From: Anaerolineae bacterium UTCFX1
GTDB lineage: Bacteria > Chloroflexota > Anaerolineae > Anaerolineales > Villigracilaceae
Direction of reading: 5' to 3'
Assembly: GCA_002050275.1 (NCBI GenBank)
Contig: MWTB01000015.1
Location: forward strand, 1 to 44,906
Length of the DNA stretch: 44,906 nucleotides
Positions 23,273-33,801 of this stretch are shown here, in pieces. The position numbers and the translations under genes were made by a program. The notes beneath the pieces are model-generated. The model saw only the letters and a list, made by a program, of their open reading frames with translations, was not told the origin of the DNA and searched no databases. The first letter of the stretch is position 1; each line of letters starts with the position of its first letter.

Positions 23273-25033
23273 CTACTCCGCGCTTGTTCCGGCGTCGAGA
23301 TGGTGCAGCTCGCGCTGGGTGGTTTTCGAGGGCCAGAGCCCTTCTGGTTTGGCGAGCATCATGATGATCAACGTCGCGCCGTAAAGCAAGTAGCGGAATT
23401 CAGATACTTCGCGCAACAGTTCCGGAAGCCCGATGAGGGCGATCGCGCCTACGATCACGCCCGGAATGCTTCCCATGCCGCCGACGATGATAAGCGACGC
23501 TACGTTAATGGAGACAATCAACTGCATACTGGTCGCGAAAATGGAGCCGATCAATGTCGCGAAGATTGCGCCGCCCAGTCCAGCCATTGCCGCGCCGAGC
23601 ATGTAGGCGAGCAGTTTTGTTTGGATCAGATTAACGCCCAACGCTTCGGCTACGTCTTCGTCTTCGCGTATCGCCATCCAAGCGCGTCCCAGCCGTGATT
23701 CGCGTAAACGCCAGGAGACGAAAGCGATTAAGATGGCGCTGGCGACGGCGATGTAGTAGATGCTCTGTGGGGTGCCAAGTTCGATGCCCGGTTTCGCGGC
23801 ATCGAATAGGCTGTAGCAAACGCGCGGAACGTCAACTTTGGTAAATTCTCCCAGGACGCCGATACAAGGTTTCTGGATGCCGATAATGCCTTGTGGTCCG
23901 CCGAAGTATTTGGCGAGGAAGTCGGAGCCTGCCAAGAGGCGGACAATTTCGCCGAATCCCAGCGTTGCGATAGCGAGATAATCTCCGCGCACGCCTAAGA
24001 CGGGCAAGCCAAGCGTGAACCCAGCCGCCATCGCCACTAAGACGGCGAGAGGAATGGCAGCCCAGAAAGAGATATGTTGCAGTCCGTATTGCCCGTAAGA
24101 GGTCAGCAGCCCGACCGTGTATGCGCCGATGGCGTAGAATGCCACAAAGCCGAGGTCGAGTAAGCCCGCAAAGCCGAGGGTGATGTTCAGCCCTAACCCC
24201 ATGAGGATGAAGAGCGCGACGATCACGATCACTTGCGCGATGAAGGCGCCGGAAACCAGCGGCAATCCCAGCGCTATGAACGCGATTACGGCGAAGGCAA
24301 TAACCCGCAAGCCAATTTGCCCTCCTTTAGGCAGGTTGGCAACGTCGGTTTTGATTGCCTGCCCTTTTGCCGACCAGAAAGCGGAAATGGCGGCTACTAG
24401 CGCAAAGAAGATGGCTGCGCCGGGGCGCGTCATGCCGGTTTGACTGAAGAGATATTTAGCCGTCTTTTCCCAGAAGCCGCTTTGATTAATCATCACAACG
24501 CGGAATAAGCCAGAGAACAGCGCCATAAAGAAGATGAAGAGTATAGCGTGAAAGAGCGGACGGCGGACGGCGTTTGGCAGAGATAGAGAGAGCGCGCCGA
24601 GTAAGCCCGAAACAGCGCCAGCGACTGGCAATATCCATACGCCGCTTACGCCTTGATTGAGCGTGAGCATGCTGTATAAGCCGGGCGAAGCGTTTAAGAA
24701 GACGGTGCGGATGTTGATTTTCGCGCCGATGACAACGAAGAGAGTGAGAATCGCGGCTGAGAAAAAACCTGCGACGAGACCAGCAGCTGCTTGAGAGGCG
24801 GTGTTGGGTTTGTCTAGCAAAGCGGCGGTCCGGCGGGCGGCGAGTAAACCGCTTGCCACGCTGATCGCTAACAAGACGAACTGTCCGAGCGTCATGGTTT
24901 TTTCGACCACATCGCGTTTACTGAAAACTTCCGCCATGCCGACTAGAGAAATGAAGAGGGCGACCGCTCCGCCTAGAAGTCCAATTTTGATGGCAGCCCA
25001 AAGAGAATTTTCTTTATTTGTGTTGTTCATCAT
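23273..25033 (-). CDS. livM: Branched-chain amino acid ABC permease LivM with long N-terminal membrane extension
   Basis: A 586-residue membrane protein. The permease core begins near residue 250 (ALGLNITLGFAGLLDLGFVAFYAIGAYT-like region; EAA-type loop AIREDEDVAEALGVN near 465). Before it are about 230 residues with about six hydrophobic segments that E. coli LivM (about 425 residues) largely lacks. The extension has alternating short TM helices and Gly-rich loops. It may help gate or stabilise the permease, but no known domain was recognised. The gene ends 12 bp before livG and starts 2 bp after livH. Confidence 0.93.
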   Translation of the reverse strand: MMNNTNKENSLWAAIKIGLLGGAVALFISLVGMAEVFSKRDVVEKTMTLGQFVLLAISVASGLLAARRTAALLDKPNTASQAAAGLVAGFFSAAILTLFVVIGAKINIRTVFLNASPGLYSMLTLNQGVSGVWILPVAGAVSGLLGALSLSLPNAVRRPLFHAILFIFFMALFSGLFRVVMINQSGFWEKTAKYLFSQTGMTRPGAAIFFALVAAISAFWSAKGQAIKTDVANLPKGGQIGLRVIAFAVIAFIALGLPLVSGAFIAQVIVIVALFILMGLGLNITLGFAGLLDLGFVAFYAIGAYTVGLLTSYGQYGLQHISFWAAIPLAVLVAMAAGFTLGLPVLGVRGDYLAIATLGFGEIVRLLAGSDFLAKYFGGPQGIIGIQKPCIGVLGEFTKVDVPRVCYSLFDAAKPGIELGTPQSIYYIAVASAILIAFVSWRLRESRLGRAWMAIREDEDVAEALGVNLIQTKLLAYMLGAAMAGLGGAIFATLIGSIFATSMQLIVSINVASLIIVGGMGSIPGVIVGAIALIGLPELLREVSEFRYLLYGATLIIMMLAKPEGLWPSKTTQRELHHLDAGTSAE

Positions 25034-25035
25034 CG

Positions 25036-26103
25036 TTAGGCTTTCTGCTTTGTTAATCGTTCGCCGAGGATGCCGGACGGGCGGAAGAGCAGGATCATCA
25101 CCAGCATGGTGTAGGCGATCACGTCTTTAAGTTGATACGGGCGGATAATGCCAAGCCCTTCGAGGAAGAGCGACGGTCCAACCGATTCGAACACGCCAAG
25201 CACCAAGCCGCCGACCATTGCGCCGGGGATGTTGCCGATGCCGCCTAGTACAGCCGCCGTAAACGCTTTGATGCCGGGGGTAAAGCCCATGAACCAGTCA
25301 ATTTGACGGTACACAAGCGAGAAGAGAACGCCCGCCGCTCCCGCCATTGCTGCGCCGATCGCAAAAGTGGAGACGATGGTCTTGTTGACGTCTATGCCCA
25401 TGAGCGCGGCGGTGTCTTGATTTTCCGATACTGCCCGCATAGCTTTGCCGACCTTGGTGTACATGACGAGAGTATACAGAAGCGCCATCATGATGCCGGC
25501 GGCGACCATTACGACGACATGAACCTTAAGGATGCCAATTCCTAAGACGACCCACTCGCCTTCCAGCGCGCTGATGGGAGGGTAAGCGTATTTTCCAGGT
25601 CCAAAGATGCCACGGAAAGAATATTCCAAAAAGAAAGACGCCCCGATCGCACTGATGAGCGGGACTAAACGCGGCGCTCCGCGCAGGGGACGATACGCGA
25701 TTCGTTCGACCAGCATGGCAATTAAAGTCGCAATGATCATAGCGACAAGAATAGGGATCATTAATCCTAGAACGGGATAGCGGTCGGTAAAGCCGATCTT
25801 CGTTAACCAAGTCGCTGTGAAGTAAGCGCCGAACGCCCCGGTCATAAAAATATCGCCGTGAGCGAAGTTGATCATGCGCAGAATTCCGTAGACCATGGTA
25901 TAGCCCAGGGCGATTAGGGCGTAAATCGAGCCTTGAGCGACGCCGAAGATAACGAAGTCAATCCATTGCGCCCTTGTATATGTTCCCGCGCGGATGGCGA
26001 GAACGGTTCCTATAACAATTGCTAGAACGATCAAAATGCGGAATCCCCATAAAACTCCGCTAACGATTGCGTCCAGCGCGCGTTCACTGATGCTCGTGCG
26101 CAT
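25036..26103 (-). CDS. livH: Branched-chain amino acid ABC permease LivH
   Basis: A 355-residue membrane permease with eight or more TM helices. Typical features are QGSIYALIALGYTMVYGILRMINFAHGDI (LivH signature, about residues 55-83), the coupling loop MRAVSENQDTAALMGIDVN, and AAVLGGIGNIPGAMVGG. The first about 45 residues carry an extra TM. It pairs with LivM to form the channel. The gene follows livK after an intercistronic hairpin that could reduce its expression relative to livK. Confidence 0.95.
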   Translation of the reverse strand: MRTSISERALDAIVSGVLWGFRILIVLAIVIGTVLAIRAGTYTRAQWIDFVIFGVAQGSIYALIALGYTMVYGILRMINFAHGDIFMTGAFGAYFTATWLTKIGFTDRYPVLGLMIPILVAMIIATLIAMLVERIAYRPLRGAPRLVPLISAIGASFFLEYSFRGIFGPGKYAYPPISALEGEWVVLGIGILKVHVVVMVAAGIMMALLYTLVMYTKVGKAMRAVSENQDTAALMGIDVNKTIVSTFAIGAAMAGAAGVLFSLVYRQIDWFMGFTPGIKAFTAAVLGGIGNIPGAMVGGLVLGVFESVGPSLFLEGLGIIRPYQLKDVIAYTMLVMILLFRPSGILGERLTKQKA

Positions 26104-26130
26104 GAGATCTCCTCACTGAAGAAATAAAGT

Positions 26131-26164
26131 AAAAAGAGCGGGGCGGTGAGACTGCCCCGCTCTC
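26131..26164 (-). terminator. Intercistronic hairpin between livK and livH
   Basis: AGAGCGGGGC (26135-26144) and GCCCCGCTCT (26154-26163) form a 10-bp G+C-rich stem followed on the - strand by TTTTT (26131-26135). In binding-protein transporter operons, a leaky terminator after the first gene gives more binding protein than permease; the position fits this. Confidence 0.82.
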
Positions 26165-26187
26165 TACTACATTACTGAACGCCGGGC

Positions 26188-27462
26188 TTAGGGCCAGACT
26201 TTCTTGGGGTTCGGGTTAGCGGCGTCGGCAGGATTCCAGCTAGCCGGATCATCGCTCTGAACTTGGTAGACGGCGATCACAGGAGCGCCGCAGTCGCCGG
26301 TGGGCGAGCAGGACAAGTTGCCGGTGATGCCAGCGAAATCTTTAGTGGCATAGACCGCATCGCGCAGAGCCTTGCGCGGAACATAAATGGTTCCATCCGC
26401 TTCCTGAACGGCGACTTTTTCCAACGCAGCGAAGAGAATGTTCGCAGCGTCGTATGCATGCGCGTGGAAGGTGGAGAGCGTCGAACCGCCGTACTTCGCC
26501 TTGTGCTTCTCGAGGAAGCCGGCGTAGTCGCCGGTGAAGGCGCTGAAGTCAGGGCTGGAGAGGTACACGCCAACGACGTTCGGGCCCGCCGATTTCAAGA
26601 AATCGGGCGAGAAGATGCCGTCGGAGCCGGCGAGTTTCACATTTTCCATGCCGGGCACATCGCGAACTTGCGCGGTGATGAAGCCGCCCGCGGCAACGAA
26701 GACGGGGTAGTACAGGAATTCAGGACCCTTCGCCGCGATGGTGGTCAACACAGGTTTCATGTCCGTAGCGTCTTTGGCAACTGCTTCTTGAGCGACAATT
26801 TCGCCGCCGAGTTCTTTGAAGTTGTCCACAAAGACCTGCTGGAGCGCCTGAGCGTATACAGAGCCGTCGTGAATGGTGGCGGCTTTGCGAACGCCGAGGA
26901 AGTTGTACGCAAATTCAGCCACGGCTTTGCCTTGGAAGGCGTCGCTGTGAGCGGTGCGGAGGTAGCCGTCGTAGTCAGGACCGCGATCGGGGCTGGTCAA
27001 GGACGGGCGGGTGTTGGCTGGGGAGATGGTGGTTAAGCCGGCTTTGGTGATCGCCGCGATACCGCCAGCGGTTTCGTCCGAGCAGGTGGAGCCGACCAGG
27101 CCGACGATGGAGGTGTCGGTCGCTAGTTTGGAAGCGGCGGTCGCGCCGCCTTCAGGCGTACAACCGGCGTCTTCAGAGGTCAACAAAATGTCATGACCGA
27201 AGAGTTTGCCGCCTTTGTCGTCAATGGCGATTTCGACGCCGCGCTTCGAGTCTTCACCGAGCGTGCTGTCGGCGCCAGAGAGAACGCCCCAAAATGCGAT
27301 GTGAACGGGGTCGCTGGGACCGATCTTAACGCAGCCGAGGGGGTCGGTGCACTCGTAGCCCGAGGTGGAGCCTCCGGGCGCTTGTGTCGCCGCTGGTCCG
27401 CAAGCCGCGAGGGCGAGGCTGGCGAGGATCAGCAACGAAAGCAGTACAGATAAGCGTTTCAT
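26188..27462 (-). CDS. livK: Branched-chain amino acid binding lipoprotein LivK-like
   Basis: A 424-residue substrate-binding lipoprotein. A signal peptide ends in the lipobox LAAC (Cys21), followed by a short Ala/Pro/Gly linker. The mature part is a type I periplasmic-binding fold: VHIAFWGVLSGADSTLGEDSKRGVEIA near 53-80, DAGCTPEGG, VGSTCSDETAGGIAAI, and TFHAHAYDAANILFAALEK near 335-353. Several cysteine pairs suggest disulfides. It would hand an amino acid (branched-chain or another small amide) to LivHM. It is the first structural gene of the operon, behind an AGGAG site that overlaps the stop of a short upstream ORF. Confidence 0.94.
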   Translation of the reverse strand: MKRLSVLLSLLILASLALAACGPAATQAPGGSTSGYECTDPLGCVKIGPSDPVHIAFWGVLSGADSTLGEDSKRGVEIAIDDKGGKLFGHDILLTSEDAGCTPEGGATAASKLATDTSIVGLVGSTCSDETAGGIAAITKAGLTTISPANTRPSLTSPDRGPDYDGYLRTAHSDAFQGKAVAEFAYNFLGVRKAATIHDGSVYAQALQQVFVDNFKELGGEIVAQEAVAKDATDMKPVLTTIAAKGPEFLYYPVFVAAGGFITAQVRDVPGMENVKLAGSDGIFSPDFLKSAGPNVVGVYLSSPDFSAFTGDYAGFLEKHKAKYGGSTLSTFHAHAYDAANILFAALEKVAVQEADGTIYVPRKALRDAVYATKDFAGITGNLSCSPTGDCGAPVIAVYQVQSDDPASWNPADAANPNPKKVWP

Positions 27463-27468
27463 TTTTTC

Positions 27469-27558
27469 TTACTCCTCCGAGATTGTGGTAGTTGGGTAAA
27501 CAATAGTATCCTCAGTGGATACAACAACCGGGCGGACAACGCTCTGAATAGTCGGCAC
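27469..27558 (-). CDS. Candidate leader peptide (uORF) for the liv operon
   Basis: A 29-codon ORF starting with GTG (27556-27558) and ending in TAA at 27469-27471, directly before livK (ATG at 27462); its last codons GAG-GAG form the livK ribosome site. A perfect AAAGGAGG lies at 27561-27568, but only 2 bases from the GTG, which is closer than normal. Of the residues, six internal Val, three Ile and six Thr stand out (QSVVRPVVVSTEDTIVYPTT). GTATCC-ACTGA-GGATAC inside it can fold as a small hairpin. Leader peptides rich in the regulated amino acids are known from ilv operons, so stalling on Val/Ile codons could control liv expression. The call is tentative because short ORFs occur by chance. 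Confidence 0.42.
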   Translation of the reverse strand: MPTIQSVVRPVVVSTEDTIVYPTTTISEE

Positions 27559-27715
27559 CACCTCCTTTGATAGAATATTTGAACCAGTTTACAACAAAGC
27601 CGGAGAAAGTTCTCTCAGTGAGGTTTCTCGCGGCATTTAAGCGCTAATAGTAAAACAAATGTGCGTTATGGTCAAGCGCTTTACCGAAAATATTAATCTT
27701 TGCCCGATAATCCGT

Positions 27716-29113
27716 TTACGGATACGTTTGATTGAGCCAATCCAAAGGGTTGACTTGCACGCCGCCGACCCAAATCTCCCAATGCAGGTGCGCGCCTGTG
27801 ACGCGACCCGTGCCGCCGACTAAACCGATCGTTTGTCCTTGTTCGACAAGGTCGCCGACGGCGACGTCTATCTCAGACTGGTGCCAGAAGCCGCTATAGA
27901 CGCCCCAGCCATGATCAATAATGGTCGCGTTGCCGCGCACGATTAAGGGAGCGGCAAAGATAACTCTGCCTGCCGCTGGGGCGACGATGGGCAAGCCTTC
28001 GCCGCCGCAGAAATCAAGCCCCGAATGAAAGCCTTCCAGTTTGATGTCCGAGTTGAGAACCTCATAGAGCCGGCGTGTGCCGTAACGCGAGGTGAGACAA
28101 TTTGGATCTGTGCCCGGTGAAATGAAGTTTCCGCTCCAATGTTTGACGGGTGTGGCGGGCGACATGAGCGCGGATAGATTTTGCATTTCAGGCTCTGTCA
28201 CGGCGGGATCGAGCGTGCTGGATTCGTTAAGCACGATTTCTTCACTTAAATATTCGCCGGAGGCGACGACGACCATTTGTTCAAAAGATTGAACCTCTCC
28301 CGTGGGAAGCGTCGCCTTGATGCGAAGCGGATAAATTCCGGTCTGTTGCATGGCGGGTATGCCTTGCAGCGCTGCTTGTTCGTTGTCCATCGGAAAGAAA
28401 TTAAGCGGCGCGTCAATCAATACGGCGGAGATCGCGGCGCCATCTTTCGCTCGTATGCGAATTGTTTCGGTTGCGCCTTGTTTTAAAGGCAACGGAGAAA
28501 TATCAACGTTTAAAAATGCCGATGGCAGCCCGTTTGCGACAGTTTGAGAATTCTCGGCGGAAGAAGAATATAACGTATCGCCGGGCAGTGTGTCCCATGT
28601 GCCGGCGAGTTTGTTTAATGTGGAGAGCGTCCACGGATCGCTTTGCTGCAAGATGGCGAGTTCGAGGAGCGATTCGCCGGCGGAAGGCGTAAAGTGCGCG
28701 TTGAGCGGTTTTTGGCCGTCTTGGACGGGAAGGATCAAACTAACGCCCACATAGAGTTCGCCGGGGCTGGTCAGACGATTGAGCTTCCTTAAATTCTCGG
28801 CGGATACTTGCGTCCTGCGGATTAGACTGCGCAGCGTGTCGCCGTAGGCGATAAACTCGGTGAAGAGCGTGCCGCTGATGCCCGGCAGGTTAGGAATAAT
28901 AAGTTCCTGTCCAATGGGCAGGTTGTAGGGGTCCACGCTGGGGTTTGCCGCGATCAGGTCGTTGAGCGAGATGTTGAAGCGTGCAGCAATTGCGGAGAGG
29001 GTATCTCCGCCTTGAACGATATATACCGGCTCGCCGGATTGCGCTTGCGCGGTTTGCGTATGCATGGGCGCGGTTAGGGCAAGGATGAATAGAATAAAGA
29101 AGATTTTACGCAT
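27716..29113 (-). CDS. LysM-M23 peptidase (secreted cell-wall protein)
   Basis: A 465-residue secreted protein with an N-terminal signal peptide (about residues 1-24, ending TAQAQS). LysM repeat 1 is at about 30-73 (YIVQGGDTLSAIAARFN, LIIPN), and a second, weaker LysM at about 87-130 (IAYGDTLRSLIRRT). A third weak LysM-like stretch follows at about 140-185. A beta domain in the middle precedes the M23 metallopeptidase at about 350-460, with zinc ligands in FHSGLDF and HLHWE (H-x-H). Such proteins cut or bind peptidoglycan stems. The M23 ligands are complete, suggesting an active enzyme. It starts by overlapping the DUF192 gene (ATGCGTAA), so the two are coupled. Confidence 0.92.
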   Translation of the reverse strand: MRKIFFILFILALTAPMHTQTAQAQSGEPVYIVQGGDTLSAIAARFNISLNDLIAANPSVDPYNLPIGQELIIPNLPGISGTLFTEFIAYGDTLRSLIRRTQVSAENLRKLNRLTSPGELYVGVSLILPVQDGQKPLNAHFTPSAGESLLELAILQQSDPWTLSTLNKLAGTWDTLPGDTLYSSSAENSQTVANGLPSAFLNVDISPLPLKQGATETIRIRAKDGAAISAVLIDAPLNFFPMDNEQAALQGIPAMQQTGIYPLRIKATLPTGEVQSFEQMVVVASGEYLSEEIVLNESSTLDPAVTEPEMQNLSALMSPATPVKHWSGNFISPGTDPNCLTSRYGTRRLYEVLNSDIKLEGFHSGLDFCGGEGLPIVAPAAGRVIFAAPLIVRGNATIIDHGWGVYSGFWHQSEIDVAVGDLVEQGQTIGLVGGTGRVTGAHLHWEIWVGGVQVNPLDWLNQTYP

Positions 29114-29474
29114 TGTTGAATTCTAGAACATCGCCGATTTCGAAGTCGTTCCAGCGATCGGGATGGACTTCAAGCACGAATTTGGCAGGCGCTTTCGAGA
29201 AATATGCCGGCCGCCACGCTTTGGCGAGGACTTTGTCCACTACGGTCATTTCAGAGTCAATCCAAATGACGGAGAGATCGAAGAAAACAAACAGCATGTG
29301 AATGGAAGAATCGAGGCGCGAATCCCGTTTGCCGACGAGGACCAAGCCTTCGGTCGGAGGAAGATGCGAATGAAAAGTGAATCCGCGCAGTTGAGCGAGG
29401 AATGTATCGCAGTAGCGCGCGTAAATCGGCTCGACGGTTCGGTTTACATTAGCGATGCGGATCGAGCGGGTCAT
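29106..29474 (-). CDS. DUF192 family protein
   Basis: A 122-residue protein recognised by FLAQLRGFTFHSHLPPTEGLVLV, SIHMLFVFFDLSVIWID and VLEVHPD, the standard DUF192 layout of a small beta barrel. It lacks a signal peptide. DUF192 proteins have no firmly known biochemical role. Its stop overlaps the start of the LysM-M23 gene by eight bases, suggesting co-translation. Confidence 0.9.
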   Translation of the reverse strand: MTRSIRIANVNRTVEPIYARYCDTFLAQLRGFTFHSHLPPTEGLVLVGKRDSRLDSSIHMLFVFFDLSVIWIDSEMTVVDKVLAKAWRPAYFSKAPAKFVLEVHPDRWNDFEIGDVLEFNNA

Positions 29475-29516
29475 GGCGTAATTGTACCGAACGTCTGCGT
29501 TTTGAGGCGCTTCCGC

Positions 29517-29903
29517 TTAGTCCCCCGGCTTGAGAATTTTTTCGATGCTGTGCAGTAGTTCTTGCGGGGTAAAGGGCTTGGCGATATAGTCGTTTACTTT
29601 GGCGATATGCAACCCTAATACGCGGTCAATATTTTGCGCTTTGGCTGTAACGACGATCACCGGAATGTCTTTGCTGGATTCCTCGGCTTTGATCTGCTGA
29701 TAGACTTCCCAACCATCCATATCCGGCATCATCAGGTCCAGTAAGATAAGATCGGGCTTCTCGTCTCGAATCATCTGCAATCCTTCAGCGCCGCCGAACG
29801 CGCCCCGAACATTGTAGCCTTTGCGGCTTAAGATTAACCGCATAAGATCTATCATTTCCGCTTCGTCTTCAATGCAGAGGATGGATTTTTTCATATCGTT
29901 CAT
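29517..29903 (-). CDS. Single-domain response regulator
   Basis: A 128-residue CheY-like receiver. Acidic pocket residues are in CIEDEAEM (about 10-17), the phospho-acceptor Asp in LILLDLMMPDMDGW (about 54-68), Thr in VIVVTAKA and Lys in YIAKPF. No output domain is attached. It would relay a signal from an unlinked histidine kinase; no kinase gene is near. The gene is separated from ftsH by a 197-bp divergent intergenic region. Confidence 0.95.
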   Translation of the reverse strand: MNDMKKSILCIEDEAEMIDLMRLILSRKGYNVRGAFGGAEGLQMIRDEKPDLILLDLMMPDMDGWEVYQQIKAEESSKDIPVIVVTAKAQNIDRVLGLHIAKVNDYIAKPFTPQELLHSIEKILKPGD

Positions 29904-30067
29904 TTTATTAATCGTACGGAAAGTGTACCATAAATCGGAAGGGACGAATGCGCAGCGAAATTCTTATACCGTTTTCCAATCGCGTTGAAAAGCGCCCTGT
30001 TTTTTATGGAATATTAGAGTAATATATAAAAGTCGCAGGCGGGCTATCCTCACGCGAGTCTCGTTGG

Positions 30068-30073
30068 TATAAT
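30068..30073 (+). promoter_or_regulatory. Candidate -10 element of ftsH
   Basis: A perfect TATAAT lies 27 bp before the ftsH start codon, preceded by a TTGG. No good -35 hexamer is visible at the usual 17-bp spacing. The short leader contains the GGAGG ribosome site (30092-30096). Confidence 0.5.
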
Positions 30074-30100
30074 CCTGCTCGGAATTATTTTGGAGGCGTA

Positions 30101-31963
<1,863 letters not shown>

Positions 31964-31982
31964 CGCGGCGAAATATATTGAC

Positions 31983-32020
31983 ATAAAAAGAGTCCCGCGT
32001 TGGCGGGACTCTTTTTATGT
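31983..32020. terminator. Bidirectional terminator between ftsH and fadD
   Basis: AAAAAGAGTCCCGC and GCGGGACTCTTTTT form a 14-bp stem with a short GTTG loop, with T-runs on both strands, between the converging ftsH and acyl-CoA ligase genes. Confidence 0.95.
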
Positions 32021-32044
32021 TATGGACGCGCAGCGCGTATGCCG

Positions 32045-33754
32045 TTAGGAAGCGCCGCTTTCTTCTTTGTGTTGCCGCACTAGTTCGCGGCGTAAAATTT
32101 TTCCGACGGTGGTCTTTGGCAGTTCGTTGCGGAACTCAACATGCGTGGGCACCTTGTAGGGCGCGAGATGTTCCTTACAATAGGCGCGTAACTCGTCTAC
32201 GGTCATCGTTTCGCCGGGCTTGAGCACCACCCAGGCTTTGACGGTTTCGCCGCGATTTGGATCGGGGATGCCCGCCACGCCTACTTCCAGCACTTTGGGA
32301 TTTGATTGGATGGCTTCTTCCACTTCGCGGGGCCATACTTGGAAACCGCCCGGTTTGATCAATTCCTTCTTGCGGTCAACGATATAGAAGTAACCGTCTT
32401 CGTCCATGCGGACGATGTCGCCGGTGTACAGCCAGATCTTGCCGGTTTTGTCGGCGCGCAACGAGTTGGCGGTCTCGGTAGGCATGTTGTGATAACCCTT
32501 CATCACCTGCGGGCCGTGCAAAAGCAACTCGCCGACCTCTCCTTGCGGAAGATCGGTTTCGCCGTCGTCGAGGTTGACCACGCGACATTCCATGTTCGGC
32601 AAAGGCATGCCAATGGATCCGGTCTTATTCTCACCGAGCAGGGGATTGCAGTGTGAGGCAGTGGGCGCTTCGGATAACCCGTACCCTTCGAACACTTTTC
32701 CGCCCGTCAGTTTCTCGAATTGATCCTTCGTCTCGCGCATCAAAGGCGCGGAACCTGAAACGCACGCCTTGATGGTGGAAAGATTGTATTTGCCAGCCTT
32801 TACGTCGGGGTGATTGTTGATGCCGTTGTACAGCGCCGGGACGCCCGGGAAAATAGTCGCTTTGAATTTTTGAATGTTGTCTAACACGTCTTTCAAATCG
32901 CGCGGGTTGGGCACCATCACCATCGCCGCGCCGGTAGACATGGCGAAGTTCATGCCGGCTACCATGCCGTAAACGTGGAACAGCGGAATTCCCATTAGCA
33001 CGATTTCCTTGCCCTCTTCCAGAATTGTCATCCAAGAGCGGATCTGCAGCGTATTGGCGACGATGTTGTAGTGTGTGGCGACAGCCCCTTTCGACACGCC
33101 CGTTGTTCCGCCTGAATATTGGAATAACGCCGTATCGTCATGGCTGATCGAAACGTTGGGGCGTGCCGCCGAATGATATTTAGCGAGCAGATCCTGCATC
33201 CAAACGTCGCCTTCGGGTAAATTCTTATCGAGATGGAAGCCTCCTTTCTTCTCGCGCAGCAGCGTGAAAAGAACGCGCATGACGGGCGGCAGAGTCTCTT
33301 TGAGATTCGTCACGATGATTTTCTTGATCTTCGTGTTGGGCTGCGCCTTCTTGATCGTATGATAGAAATTCGTCATTACGAACATCACCTCGATGCCCGC
33401 ATCTTTCGCCTGATATTCGATCTCGCCCGGCGTATACAGCGGATTCGTTGCCACGACCACACCGCCCGCTTTGAGAATGGCGAAATAGGCGATCACAAAT
33501 TGCGGCGTATTCGGCATGAAGATGCCCACGCGATCGCCCTTCTTTACGCCCATGTCCACCAATGCGGCGGCGAGATGATCGGTTTGTTCATTCATCTCTT
33601 TAAAAGAAATGACCGCGCCCTTGAATATCGTGCAGGCGCGGTCTGGATATTTGCGCGCCGATTCATCGAGAAAATTGAACAAGGGCGCTTGCGGAATGTC
33701 AATAGTGTGCGGAACCCCTTTGTCGTAATGAGCGAGCCACGGTTTGTCGGTCAT
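32045..33754 (-). CDS. fadD: Long-chain acyl-CoA ligase
   Basis: A start at 33754 (MTDKPWL) is preferred because GGAGAAG sits at the right distance; this gives 569 residues, while a longer start at 33784 lacks a ribosome site. It activates fatty acids to acyl-CoA through an acyl-AMP. Motifs are the P-loop YSGGTTGVSKGA, VFEGYGLSEAPTASHCNP (A5), WLYTGDIVRMDEDGYFYIVDRKKELIK (A7-A8), and the catalytic Lys near TTVGKILRREL. The family also includes other acyl substrates, so chain length is uncertain. The gene stands alone between the ftsH terminator and miaA. Confidence 0.92.
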   Translation of the reverse strand: MTDKPWLAHYDKGVPHTIDIPQAPLFNFLDESARKYPDRACTIFKGAVISFKEMNEQTDHLAAALVDMGVKKGDRVGIFMPNTPQFVIAYFAILKAGGVVVATNPLYTPGEIEYQAKDAGIEVMFVMTNFYHTIKKAQPNTKIKKIIVTNLKETLPPVMRVLFTLLREKKGGFHLDKNLPEGDVWMQDLLAKYHSAARPNVSISHDDTALFQYSGGTTGVSKGAVATHYNIVANTLQIRSWMTILEEGKEIVLMGIPLFHVYGMVAGMNFAMSTGAAMVMVPNPRDLKDVLDNIQKFKATIFPGVPALYNGINNHPDVKAGKYNLSTIKACVSGSAPLMRETKDQFEKLTGGKVFEGYGLSEAPTASHCNPLLGENKTGSIGMPLPNMECRVVNLDDGETDLPQGEVGELLLHGPQVMKGYHNMPTETANSLRADKTGKIWLYTGDIVRMDEDGYFYIVDRKKELIKPGGFQVWPREVEEAIQSNPKVLEVGVAGIPDPNRGETVKAWVVLKPGETMTVDELRAYCKEHLAPYKVPTHVEFRNELPKTTVGKILRRELVRQHKEESGAS

Positions 33755-33801
33755 GATGCTTCTCCTTACTGTAAGATTTTCCAAGTATATTCAATACAGA
33801 A

